A stretch of DNA of 64,000 nt from Peterkaempfera bronchialis. GTDB taxonomy: Bacteria; Actinomycetota; Actinomycetes; Streptomycetales; Streptomycetaceae. Every line of letters starts with the position of its first letter. Positions within the stretch are counted from its first letter, which is position 1. This document shows, in pieces, positions 53,086-61,138 of this stretch. The stretch covers positions 2,604,001-2,668,000 of the forward strand of contig NZ_CP031264.1 of assembly GCF_003258605.2 (NCBI RefSeq), given 5' to 3'. The notes beneath the pieces were generated by a model, which worked only from the letters and a program-made list of their open reading frames with translations, was not told the DNA's origin and made no database searches. The translations under genes were made by a program, and so were the position numbers.

Positions 53086-53673
53086 ATGGCCACGCCCACG
53101 CCCGACGCCGTCGGCGAGCCCGACACCGCGGCAGCCGCACCCGCCGCACCCACCACGCCCACGGCCGACCTCGCCGACGTGCCGGGGCCGCCGCCCGGCA
53201 CGGTCGGCGCCCCGCTGCCTCCGCCGTCGCCGTACCTCCAGGCGCCCGCACCGACGTCGCCCACCGCGTCCCGGGCCGGTCTGGGCATCCTGGCCGCTCT
53301 CGCCGCCGCCCTGGTCGGCGCCGCCGTCTACGGCGGGATCATCCGCTTCACCGAGCGTGAGATCGGCTATGCCGCGCTCGCGGTGGGCGCGCTGGTCGGC
53401 GCCGCGCTCGGCAAGGTCGGCGGGCGCAGCCAGACGCTGCCGATCCTCGGGGTGCCGATCGCCCTGCTCGGCGTCTTCCTCGGGCAGCTCTTCGGCCTTG
53501 CGCTGCTGGTCGAGCATGAGCTCGGGGTGTCGCTGTCGACCATCGTGCTGGACCACCCGGGTGCGCTGTACGACACCTGGAAGGACGAGCTCAGCTTGAT
53601 GGACCTCTTGTTCTTCGGCATCGCCGGGCTTGAGGGCTATATCTTCGCCAGGCGGCTCGGCGAGCGCGGCTGA
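53086..53673 (+). CDS. Alanine/proline-headed membrane protein
   Basis: 195 residues from ATG 53086. A Pro/Thr/Ala-rich head (about 60) is followed by three to four helices (GLGILAALAAALVGAAVYGG; YAALAVGALVGAALGKVGG; LPILGVPIALLGVFLGQLFG). The short segment DTWKDELSLMDLLFFGIAGLEGY leads to a basic end (ARRLGERG). GGIIRFTEREIGYAALAVG and the Gly-rich second helix resemble actinobacterial membrane proteins of unknown function. It is convergent with guaB3. Confidence 0.8.
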   Translation: MATPTPDAVGEPDTAAAAPAAPTTPTADLADVPGPPPGTVGAPLPPPSPYLQAPAPTSPTASRAGLGILAALAAALVGAAVYGGIIRFTEREIGYAALAVGALVGAALGKVGGRSQTLPILGVPIALLGVFLGQLFGLALLVEHELGVSLSTIVLDHPGALYDTWKDELSLMDLLFFGIAGLEGYIFARRLGERG

Positions 53674-53703
53674 CACCGCCGCAGACGGCCGGCGGACAGC
53701 CGA

Positions 53704-53744
53704 AGGGGCCCGGGACCTGCCGCTGCGGCGGGTCCCGGGCCCCT
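53704..53744. terminator. Bidirectional terminator before guaB3
   Basis: 14-bp perfect stem (53704-53717 with 53731-53744) with further pairing inside the loop, between convergent genes. Confidence 0.85.
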
Positions 53745-53759
53745 CGGTCGGGCCGTGGG

Positions 53760-54887
53760 TCAGCGGCGGCCGGTCTGCGGGGAGACGGTGACCTCCACCC
53801 GCTGGAACTCCTTGAGCTCCGAGTAGCCGGTGGTGGCCATCGCCCGGCGCAGCGCGCCGAAGAGGTTCATGGTGCCGTCGGGGGTGTGGGAGGGGCCGAG
53901 CAGGATCTCCTCGGTGGTGCCCACGGTGCCCAGGTGGACCCGCTTGCCGCGCGGCAGCTCCTCGTGGACGGCCTCCATGCCCCAGTGGTTGCCCCGGCCG
54001 GGTGCGTCGGTGGCGCGGGCCAGTGCGGCGCCGATCATCACCGCGTCCGCGCCGCAGGCCACGGCCTTGGCCAGGTCGCCGCTGTAGCCGACGCCGCCAT
54101 CCGCGATGACGTGGACATAACGGCCACCGGACTCGTCCATGTAGTCGCGGCGGGCCGCGGCGACATCGGCGACGGCGGTGGCCATCGGGACCTGGATGCC
54201 CAGCACATTGCGGGTGGTGTGGGCGGCGCCGCCGCCGAAGCCGACCAGCACACCGGCGGCGCCGGTGCGCATCAGGTGCAGGGCGGCGGTGTAGGTGGCG
54301 CAGCCGCCGACGATCACCGGTACGTCGAGTTCATAGATGAACTGCTTGAGGTTGAGCGGCTCGGCCGCGCCGGAGACATGCTCGGCGGAGACCGTGGTGC
54401 CCCGGATCACAAAGACGTCGACGCCCGCGTCCACGACCGCCTTGGAGAACTCGGCGGTGCGCTGCGGGGAGAGCGCGGCGGCGGTGACCACTCCGGAGTC
54501 GCGCACCTCCTTGATCCGCCGGCCGATCAGCTCCGGCTTGATCGGCTCGGTGTAGATCTCCTGGAGGCGCCGGGTGGCGGCCCGCTCGTCGGTCAGCTCG
54601 GCGACCTCGGCCAGCAGCGGCTCGGGGTCCTCGTACCGGGTCCAGAGGCCTTCGAGGTTGAGCACCCCCAGGCCGCCGAGGCGGCCGATGGCGATGGCCT
54701 GCGCGGGCGAGACCACGCTGTCCATCGGGGCGGCGAGGAAGGGCAGCTCAAAGCGGTAGGCGTCGATCTGCCAGGCGATCGAGACCTCCTTGGGGTCCCG
54801 GGTGCGCCGGCTCGGTACGACGGCGATGTCGTCGAAGGCGTACGCCCGCCGCCCCCGCTTGCCCCGCCCGATCTCGATCTCGGTCAC
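53760..54887 (-). CDS. guaB3: GuaB3-type IMP dehydrogenase-related protein
   Basis: 375 residues, an IMPDH/GMPR-fold TIM barrel without CBS domains: AYAFDDIAVVPSRRTRD, PFLAAPMDSVVSP, ALSPQRTAEFSKAVVDAG. The loop that in IMPDH carries the nucleophile (G-x-C-T-T-R) reads GFGGGAAHTTRNVLGI, so His223 stands where Cys would be. VHVIADGGVGYSGDLAKAVA binds phosphate. GuaB3 is a distinct paralogue conserved in actinobacteria. With Cys missing, classical IMP oxidation is not expected; a binding or altered activity is more likely. It is near guaA in sequence order but not in an operon with it. Confidence 0.93.
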   Translation of the reverse strand: MTEIEIGRGKRGRRAYAFDDIAVVPSRRTRDPKEVSIAWQIDAYRFELPFLAAPMDSVVSPAQAIAIGRLGGLGVLNLEGLWTRYEDPEPLLAEVAELTDERAATRRLQEIYTEPIKPELIGRRIKEVRDSGVVTAAALSPQRTAEFSKAVVDAGVDVFVIRGTTVSAEHVSGAAEPLNLKQFIYELDVPVIVGGCATYTAALHLMRTGAAGVLVGFGGGAAHTTRNVLGIQVPMATAVADVAAARRDYMDESGGRYVHVIADGGVGYSGDLAKAVACGADAVMIGAALARATDAPGRGNHWGMEAVHEELPRGKRVHLGTVGTTEEILLGPSHTPDGTMNLFGALRRAMATTGYSELKEFQRVEVTVSPQTGRR

Positions 54888-55010
54888 GTCCAGCCCTTCC
54901 GCCGCCTGGTGATCATCGTGGCCTCGGGCGTACCGCAGCGCGGCAGCGACCTCGGCCTAGTCCAGTATCCCGGAGAACCCGGGACCGGCAGCACCCGGCT
55001 GCCGCCGAGG

Positions 55011-56033
55011 TCAGCACGGCTGCCGCCAGGCGCCCAGTTCAAGGCGTTTGGCCATGGCGCTGATGCCCAGCCGCCGGCTGTCCGCGCAGAAGCGCTCCGG
55101 CGGCACGTTGTACTCGGCGTTGAAGACCGCCTTGCCCGCGCTGACGAAGGGGACCAGCCGGTCGCACTCGTCGTACTCGGCGCACTGCTCGTTCACCGCG
55201 AAGTCGAAGACGCCGACCAGCTGCGGGATCTGGTCGAGGTCGTTCTTCAGGCCGACGGCCAGGCCCCGCTGGTGGGCCAGCGCGGCAATCGCCCGGTTGT
55301 AGGCGAGCTGCTGGGCGGCGGTGAGCGGGAAGCCGCTCTTCTCGTGGTGGTTCTCCACCAGGTCCGGCTCCACGGCGTCGAAGCCCTTCGCCCGGCACAT
55401 GTCGAAGCGCTTGGCCATGATCGGCAGCAGCACGTCGGTGCGGCGGATGTCCAGGGTCCGCTCGCCCTCCCAGCCGTTGCCGTTGCCCCGGACGGACGCG
55501 GGGAAGGCGTCCGCGTCCGGCCGGTAGTCCTCCCAGGCTCCGACGTTGATGTAGCAGATCACCTTGCGGCCCCGGGCGTGCAGCGCCGCGACGGTGGCGG
55601 CGTCGTTCTCGAAGCCGTCGATGTCGTAGACCTGCGCGTCCACGTCGAGGTCGATCCGGCCGCCCAGCTGCCACTGCCAGGAGGTGCCCGGACGCGGCTG
55701 CCAGCGTCCGGCCGGGCGGGACGGCCCGGCGGCGCCGGCGGCGGTACCGGCGGTGGCAGCGGTGCCGGACGGGACGGGCGCCGGGGCGCGGGTCCGGCCG
55801 GGACCGGCCGAGGGGTGCCCCGGCGTGGCCGGGCCATGGCTGGGGCTATCGGCGGTGGGGGCGGCGCTGGTGGCCTCGTCGCTGGGGCCGCCGCTCGGGC
55901 GGGCGGCCGCGCCGCCGGTGGGCCCGCCGGACGGGGCCCGCCCCGCGTCCGTGGCCCGTCCCCCGTCGGCGCTGCCGCAGCCCGCCACGGCGACCAGGGC
56001 CAGCACGGCGGCGGCGGCCAGCACGCGGCTCAC
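55011..56033 (-). CDS. GH114-like endo-alpha-1,4-polygalactosaminidase lipoprotein
   Basis: 340 residues from GTG 56033, overlapping the upstream stop by 4 bp (GTGA). A lipobox signal (LALVAVAGC, Cys at the cleavage site) gives a membrane-anchored exported protein. After a Ser/Pro/Gly linker comes a TIM-barrel domain of the GH114/TM1410 type: SWQWQLGGRIDLDVDAQVYD, KVICYINVGAWEDYRPD, GFDAVEPDLVENHHEKSGF. It would cleave alpha-1,4-galactosamine polymers, relevant to the PelF-containing cluster upstream in the same direction. Confidence 0.87.
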   Translation of the reverse strand: MSRVLAAAAVLALVAVAGCGSADGGRATDAGRAPSGGPTGGAAARPSGGPSDEATSAAPTADSPSHGPATPGHPSAGPGRTRAPAPVPSGTAATAGTAAGAAGPSRPAGRWQPRPGTSWQWQLGGRIDLDVDAQVYDIDGFENDAATVAALHARGRKVICYINVGAWEDYRPDADAFPASVRGNGNGWEGERTLDIRRTDVLLPIMAKRFDMCRAKGFDAVEPDLVENHHEKSGFPLTAAQQLAYNRAIAALAHQRGLAVGLKNDLDQIPQLVGVFDFAVNEQCAEYDECDRLVPFVSAGKAVFNAEYNVPPERFCADSRRLGISAMAKRLELGAWRQPC

Positions 56034-56731
56034 CGGAGTCTCCCCAGGGCCGCGCCGACCGGTTCCCGCAGCGCCTCCGGCAGCTCCTGCCAGGGGTTGG
56101 ACCCGCTGCCCGGCACGGCGCAGTGGACGCCCGCCCCCCGCAGCCGGGCGGTACGGGCGGCCAGCCCGCCCCGGCCGGTCGGCACCCCGTGCACCAGATG
56201 GCAGAAGAGGTCCGCCGGATGGTCGGCGGTCCACCGCTCCACCCCGGTCTCCAGATATGTCTCCCAGCTCCCCTCGAAGGTGACCAGCAGCTCGGCCAGG
56301 TCCGGATCGGCATAGCCGGGGTCCGGATGGGTGCCATGCCCGAGCACGGTGGTACCGCACCCCAGCGCCCGGGCCGCCACGGTGAGCCGCCGCTGGTACG
56401 GCAGCAGCTCGGGCTCGGCGCCCACCTGGTCGAAGTAGACCCCGGCGGTCCCGTACCAGTCCCGGTACCGGAGCAGATCCTCCACCACGGCGGCATGCGG
56501 GCGGAGCCCATAGCCGGTGTCCACATAGCCGAGCAGCCGCACCCCGGCCTCCCGCAGCTCCCCGGCGACCTCGGCGAAGGCCGGGTCGGGGGCCGTGCCG
56601 GGGCCGTCCGCGACATTGAGCACCACCCCGTACAGCCGGTCGGCGGACCTGGCCAGCACGCGCCAGCCCTCGCGGTCCACCGCCGGATGGACATACATCG
56701 GCACCAGCAGGCCCGCCGTCCGCTCCGTCAC
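56030..56731 (-). CDS. Spherulin-4-type protein (TIM barrel)
   Basis: 233 residues; starts MTERTAGLLVPMYVHPAVDR. The pattern VPMYVHP, VVLNVADGPG, LLGYVDTGYG and VYFDQVGAEPELLPYQRRL is that of the spherulation-specific family 4, related to the GH114-like fold next door. The putative catalytic acids are Asp in GYVDTGYG and in VYFDQVG. No signal peptide, so cytosolic or exported in another way. Coupled by overlaps (4 bp) on both sides: epimerase gene upstream, GH114-like gene downstream. Confidence 0.83.
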   Translation of the reverse strand: MTERTAGLLVPMYVHPAVDREGWRVLARSADRLYGVVLNVADGPGTAPDPAFAEVAGELREAGVRLLGYVDTGYGLRPHAAVVEDLLRYRDWYGTAGVYFDQVGAEPELLPYQRRLTVAARALGCGTTVLGHGTHPDPGYADPDLAELLVTFEGSWETYLETGVERWTADHPADLFCHLVHGVPTGRGGLAARTARLRGAGVHCAVPGSGSNPWQELPEALREPVGAALGRLR

Positions 56732-57627
56732 GCCGCCGACTCCGCGACGGGACGGCCGGACCAGAGGTCGGCCAGCGAGTCGGCCAGCGGGATGCCCGGC
56801 CGCCAGCCCAGCGCCCGTGCGGCGGCGCCGATGTCGGCCTGCTGCCAGGAGACGGCGGCCGAGCGCTCGGAACCGGCCCCGCCCTCGTCGATCCGGCCGC
56901 GGAAGCCGGCCACCGCCGCCAGCCCGGTGGCGACCTCCCGGACCGGCCGCGCGGCGCCGCCGGCGATGTTCAGCACCCGGGGCAGCGCGGTGGGGTGCAC
57001 GGCGGCGAGCGCCACCGCGCGGGCGATGTCGCGGACGTCCACGAAGTCCCGGTGCGCGGAGAGGTCCCCCACCCGGACCACGCCATGGGACCCGACGCGG
57101 CGCAGCTCGTCCACCAGCCGCCCGGGCAGCGAGTCGGCGGGGGCACCCGGGCCGACCGGGTTGAAGACCCGCAGCACCACGGCGTCCAGCGGGGAGTCGG
57201 CGACGGCCAGGGTGCCGGCCAGCTTGGTGGCGCCGTAGAGGCCGACCGGCCGGACGGCGGCGGACTCGTCCAGCGAGGTGCCGCGCGGGCAGGCGCCGTA
57301 CTCGGCCGCCGAGCCCAGGTGCACCAGCCGGGCGTGCGGCGCCGCCTCCCGCAGGGCGGCGCAGAGCACGGCGGGGCCACGGGCGTTGAGCCCGGTCAGC
57401 CGTACGGCGCCGCCGCCCACCGCCCCGGCGCAGTTGACCACGGTGTCGGGGCGCAGCCGCCGCAGGGCGGCGCCGAGGTCGGCGGGGTCGGCCGTCGCCA
57501 GGTCGATCCGCAGCCCGGCCCCGGCCGCGCGACCGCCGGTGACCAGCTGCGCGCCGGGCAGGGCGCGCAGCCGGCGGGCGGTGTGGGCGCCCAGGTAGCC
57601 GGTGGCCCCCAGCAGCAGGATGCGCAT
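56728..57627 (-). CDS. NAD-dependent epimerase/dehydratase (short, SDR family)
   Basis: 299 residues. Extended SDR: MRILLLGATGYLGAHTARRL for NAD, TVVNCAGAVG, and the catalytic Tyr in SVGLYGATKLAGTL-like sequence (PVGLYGATKLAGT, Y-x-x-x-K). Substrate is a nucleotide sugar, not identifiable. It lies just downstream of the sugar-nucleotidyltransferase gene (4-bp gap) and overlaps the spherulin-type gene, so all belong to one operon. Confidence 0.85.
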   Translation of the reverse strand: MRILLLGATGYLGAHTARRLRALPGAQLVTGGRAAGAGLRIDLATADPADLGAALRRLRPDTVVNCAGAVGGGAVRLTGLNARGPAVLCAALREAAPHARLVHLGSAAEYGACPRGTSLDESAAVRPVGLYGATKLAGTLAVADSPLDAVVLRVFNPVGPGAPADSLPGRLVDELRRVGSHGVVRVGDLSAHRDFVDVRDIARAVALAAVHPTALPRVLNIAGGAARPVREVATGLAAVAGFRGRIDEGGAGSERSAAVSWQQADIGAAARALGWRPGIPLADSLADLWSGRPVAESAA

Positions 57628-57631
57628 CCGG

Positions 57632-58345
57632 TCACGCCCCCCGGAGCAGCAGATCGCGGTTGCCGGAGAACTCGGCGTTGGCCCGGTCGTAGTCGTCCGG
57701 GCGGCCGATGTCCAGCCAGTAGCCGTCGAACTCGTAGGCGGAGGGCGGGTTTCCGGCGTCCAGCAGGTCCAGCACCAGGTTGTCGAAGCCCAGCGGCAGG
57801 CCGGGGGTGTAGCGGGCGAGGGTCTCCCGGGAGAGGCCGTAGACGCCCATCGAGACCCGGTAGTCCATGCTGGGCTTCTCGGCGAAGCCGGTGACCCGGC
57901 CCTCGGTGGTGGTGAGCACGCCGAAGTCGATGGCGACCTTGCGGGCGTAGGTGGCGATGGTCAGCGGGGCGCCGGACTCGCTGTGGTGGCGCAGCACCGC
58001 GCCGTAGTCCAGGTCGGTGAGGATGTCGCCGTTCATCACCAGGAAGTGCTCGGGCAGCCGGTCCAGCATGGTGAGCAGCGGTCCCATGGTGCCCAGCGGG
58101 CTGTCCTCGACGGAGTAGCCGACCCGCAGCCCCCACTGCGAGCCATTGCCGACGTAGGCGCGGATGATGTGCCCCAGATGGCCGATGGCCAGGGTGCAGG
58201 TGGTGAATCCGGCTGCGGCGAGCTGCCGCATCACGATCTCCAGGATCGCGTGCTGGTCGCCGATCGGGACCAGCGGCTTGGGCAGCGCGGTGGTGTACGG
58301 GCGCAGCCGCACTCCCTTGCCCCCGGCGAGAATCACTGCGTGCAT
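57632..58345 (-). CDS. Sugar-1-phosphate nucleotidyltransferase
   Basis: 237 residues with the complete signature of the NTP-transferase family: ILAGGKGVRLRPYTTALPKP (nucleotide loop), FLVMNGDILTDLDYG (metal Asp) and GFAEKPSM. It activates a hexose-1-phosphate with an NTP. Mannose-1-phosphate guanylyltransferase or glucose/GlcNAc types are possible; the short form without a C-terminal domain fits RmlA/ManC-like single-domain enzymes. Its product would feed the two epimerase genes. Confidence 0.9.
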   Translation of the reverse strand: MHAVILAGGKGVRLRPYTTALPKPLVPIGDQHAILEIVMRQLAAAGFTTCTLAIGHLGHIIRAYVGNGSQWGLRVGYSVEDSPLGTMGPLLTMLDRLPEHFLVMNGDILTDLDYGAVLRHHSESGAPLTIATYARKVAIDFGVLTTTEGRVTGFAEKPSMDYRVSMGVYGLSRETLARYTPGLPLGFDNLVLDLLDAGNPPSAYEFDGYWLDIGRPDDYDRANAEFSGNRDLLLRGA

Positions 58346-58370
58346 CTGGAGTCCCCCTCCTGATCGTTCG

Positions 58371-59387
58371 TCAGACGTTGTACAGGTCGGTCTTGTAGCG
58401 GGCCAGGTTCGCCGGGTCGCGGAAGAACGCGATGGTCCGCAGCAGCCCCTCCTCCAGGGAGTGGGCGGGTGCCCAGCCGGTGGCGGCGCGCAGCCGGGAG
58501 GCGTCGCAGACCAGGCGCATCACCTCGGAGGCGGCCGGGCGGATGCGGTCGGTGTCCTCGCGGACCTCCACCTCGGTCTCCATCAGCTTGCCGACCAGCG
58601 CGACCAGGTCGCCCACCGAGATCTCGCCGCCGGTACCGGCGTTGAAGGTGCGGCCGACGACCTGCTCGGCGGGCGCGGTACCGACGGTGGCGAAGGCTTC
58701 GGCGGTGTCCTTGACGAACATGAAGTCGCGGGTGGGCCGCAGGTCCCCGAGGGTGATGGTGCGCTGCCCGGCGGCCAGTTGGCCGATCACGGTGGGGATC
58801 ACCGCCCGCATCGACTGCCGGGGCCCGAAGGTGTTGAACGGGCGGAGCGTGACCACCGGGGTCCGGAAGCTGGCGTGGTAGCTGTCCGCCAGCCGGTCGC
58901 CGCCCGCCTTGGAGGCGGCGTACGGGGACTGGGTGCAGATCGGGTGGTCCTCGGTGATCGGCACGGTTTGCGCGGTCCCGTAGGTCTCACTGGTGGAGGT
59001 GTGCACCAGCCGGGGGATCTCCAGGTGCCGCACCGCCTCCAGGACGTTCAGGGTGCCGGTGACATTGGTCTCCACATAGGAGTGCGGCGCCTGGTAGGAG
59101 TACGGGATCGCGATCAGCGCGGCGAGGTGGTAGACCGCCTCGGTGCCCTTGACCAGGCCGGTCACCGAGCCCGGGTCGCGGACGTCGCCGAGCACGATCT
59201 CGACGCTCTCCAGCACGTCGGCGGGCAGGGTCTCCAGCCAGCCGAAGGAGGAGAAGGAGTTGTACTGGACCATGGCGCGCACCCGGTGCCCGCGGGCGAC
59301 CAGCGCCTCCACGAGGTGCGAGCCGATGAAACCCTCCGCGCCGGTGACGGCGACGGTCTGCGGGGTTCCGGTGGTGGCGGTCGTCAT
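58371..59387 (-). CDS. NAD-dependent nucleotide-sugar 4,6-dehydratase/epimerase
   Basis: 338 residues from ATG 59387. VAVTGAEGFIGSHLVEALVA binds NAD. The Thr/Ser-Tyr-Lys triad appears in HTSTSETYGTA and SPYAASKAGGDRLADSY. RPFNTFGPRQS marks the GDP-mannose 4,6-dehydratase/UDP-glucose epimerase class. It is part of the leftward exopolysaccharide cluster; the substrate cannot be read. Upstream lies a 16-bp tandem repeat. Confidence 0.9.
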   Translation of the reverse strand: MTTATTGTPQTVAVTGAEGFIGSHLVEALVARGHRVRAMVQYNSFSSFGWLETLPADVLESVEIVLGDVRDPGSVTGLVKGTEAVYHLAALIAIPYSYQAPHSYVETNVTGTLNVLEAVRHLEIPRLVHTSTSETYGTAQTVPITEDHPICTQSPYAASKAGGDRLADSYHASFRTPVVTLRPFNTFGPRQSMRAVIPTVIGQLAAGQRTITLGDLRPTRDFMFVKDTAEAFATVGTAPAEQVVGRTFNAGTGGEISVGDLVALVGKLMETEVEVREDTDRIRPAASEVMRLVCDASRLRAATGWAPAHSLEEGLLRTIAFFRDPANLARYKTDLYNV

Positions 59388-59401
59388 GAACGGCCTTTCT
59401 C

Positions 59402-59480
59402 GGCAGGTCGGCAAGTCAGCAGGTCGGTGGGTCGGCAAGTCAGCAGGTCGGCAAGTCAGCAGGTCGGCAGGTCGGCGGGT
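59402..59480. repeat. 16-bp tandem repeat between cluster genes
   Basis: AGGTCGGCAAGTCAGC recurs with variants (AGGTCGGTGGGTCGGC, AGGTCGGCAGGTCGGC) about five times from 59402 to 59480, ending on the stop of the next leftward gene. Confidence 0.8.
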
Positions 59481-61138
59481 CAGCGGTGTGCGGTGACCCG
59501 GCTCAGCTGGGCCTGGGCGGTCGCCACCAGGAGCAGCGCGGCGCCGCCGCAGACGGCGAGTTGCAGCACGGCGGGGTCGGCCAGGTGCCCGACCATGGCC
59601 GCCGTCTCGGCGACGGCGGCGGCGGCGCAGACGGCGGCGGGGGGCCAGGCGGCGCCGAACGCCTGGAGCAGCAGGGCGGTCCAGAGCACCGCTCCCAGCA
59701 GCAGCAGGGCGGGCAGCCGCAGCCCGTCGAGCAGCGGCGCGTTCGGCCAGAGCAGCGCGGCGGCATAGCCCACCAGGGCCAGCGCGGCCAGGTAGCCGCC
59801 CAGGGTGACGATCAGCGTTCGGCCGGTGCGGGCCAGGAACTCCGAGGTGGTGCGGCTGACCCGGAGGCCCGCCAGGGAGCGGCTGCGGAAACGGTACAGC
59901 AGCCACTCGGCCGCGCCCATGCTGAGCGTCAGTGCCACCGCCGACGGGCCGTTGACGGCGCCTCCGGCACCGAAGTGCCACACATCGCCCAGCGAGGCGA
60001 GCAGCACCAGCACGCCGACGGCCAGCCCGAACAGCCCATGCGGCAGCGAGGCCGACCGGGCGGCCGGTACGGCGGCCGGCGAGCGCCCGGTACGGCGGCT
60101 GCGGAGCACCCGGCCGGCGGCCAGCGCCACCGCCACCGCCAGTGAGCAGGCCAGGGTCCAGCCGCGCTGCGCCGGGGAGAGGTCGACCAGCAGCGTCACG
60201 CCCGCCCCGGCGGCGGTGGGCGCGATGGCGACCAGCAGATACCGCTGCCGCCCGAGCACCATCAGCACCGTCGCGGCGGACAGGTACGCCGACTGGCCGG
60301 CGGCGAAGGCGACCACCGCGCCCGGCGCCCCCCAGGGCGCGGCGGCGGCGGCGCCCAGCAGGGCGCCGAGCAGCGCGCCGACCCCCAGGCAGCCGGCCGC
60401 CTCGGCCCGCGCGCCGAGGCCCAGCCAGCTGTAGGCGCGGTGCGACAGGGCCTGGTTCCAGGACCAGCCGACCAGGACCGAGGAGGCCAGCGCCAGGGTG
60501 CCGGGGTCGGCGCCGCCCGAGTAGGAGCGGGAGCCCAGCAGCGGCGCGGCGAGCAGATAGGCCAGCCCCGGCAGCGCGAAGACCAGCCCGCGCAGCAGGC
60601 AGTGCCAGAGGCTGCCCCGCCAGGGGTCGACGGCCGGCGCCTTGGGCTCGGGGTAGCTGCGCTGCACCCGCTGGAAGAGGTCCTCGGCGAGCGCGAAGGA
60701 GTCCGGGCGCCCATAGCGCAGGGCGGCCTGCTCATCGGTCAGCCCGGCGGCCTCCAGCACCGCCGCGATCTCATACGGGTGCACGGCGGCGGCGCACACC
60801 TCGGCCAGCCGCTCGGCCAGCTCGTCCAGCGGGTCCTCGGGGGCCCACTGGGGACGGCCGGGCGCCCGGATGACGCGCAGCGCCAGCGTCTCCTCATGGC
60901 GCGGGTGCGCACGGACCACACGCAGCGCCAGGGTGTCCTCGTGCCGGGGGTGCTGGTGTCCGGGCCGGCCCGGCCCGCCGGGCTGCTGGTCACCTGGCTG
61001 CTGGTCAGCGGGCTGGGCGGGGATCCCCGGCGGCGGCGCCTCGCGGTGCCGGAGCAGGTTCCTCGGTATCCGCAGCGCCAGCGTCTCGTCGGGCGACGGC
61101 TCCGGGTCGTCCGGTACCAGCCGCAGTGAGCCGCTCAC
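59480..61138 (-). CDS. Polytopic membrane protein with N-terminal [DE]TLALR repeats
   Basis: 552 residues from GTG 61138. The cytosolic head contains three copies of a short motif: DETLALRIPR (17-26), EDTLALRVVR (67-76) and EETLALRVIR (82-91). A helical domain (PLDELAERLAEVCAAAVHPY, EIAAVLEAAGLTDEQAALRY) follows. About ten to twelve membrane helices fill residues 160-540. Position directly after pelF (4-bp overlap) resembles PelG, the Wzx-like partner of PelF in Pel systems, but no PelG signature was recognised. Probably the exporter or polymer-translocating component of this cluster. Confidence 0.78.
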   Translation of the reverse strand: MSGSLRLVPDDPEPSPDETLALRIPRNLLRHREAPPPGIPAQPADQQPGDQQPGGPGRPGHQHPRHEDTLALRVVRAHPRHEETLALRVIRAPGRPQWAPEDPLDELAERLAEVCAAAVHPYEIAAVLEAAGLTDEQAALRYGRPDSFALAEDLFQRVQRSYPEPKAPAVDPWRGSLWHCLLRGLVFALPGLAYLLAAPLLGSRSYSGGADPGTLALASSVLVGWSWNQALSHRAYSWLGLGARAEAAGCLGVGALLGALLGAAAAAPWGAPGAVVAFAAGQSAYLSAATVLMVLGRQRYLLVAIAPTAAGAGVTLLVDLSPAQRGWTLACSLAVAVALAAGRVLRSRRTGRSPAAVPAARSASLPHGLFGLAVGVLVLLASLGDVWHFGAGGAVNGPSAVALTLSMGAAEWLLYRFRSRSLAGLRVSRTTSEFLARTGRTLIVTLGGYLAALALVGYAAALLWPNAPLLDGLRLPALLLLGAVLWTALLLQAFGAAWPPAAVCAAAAVAETAAMVGHLADPAVLQLAVCGGAALLLVATAQAQLSRVTAHR

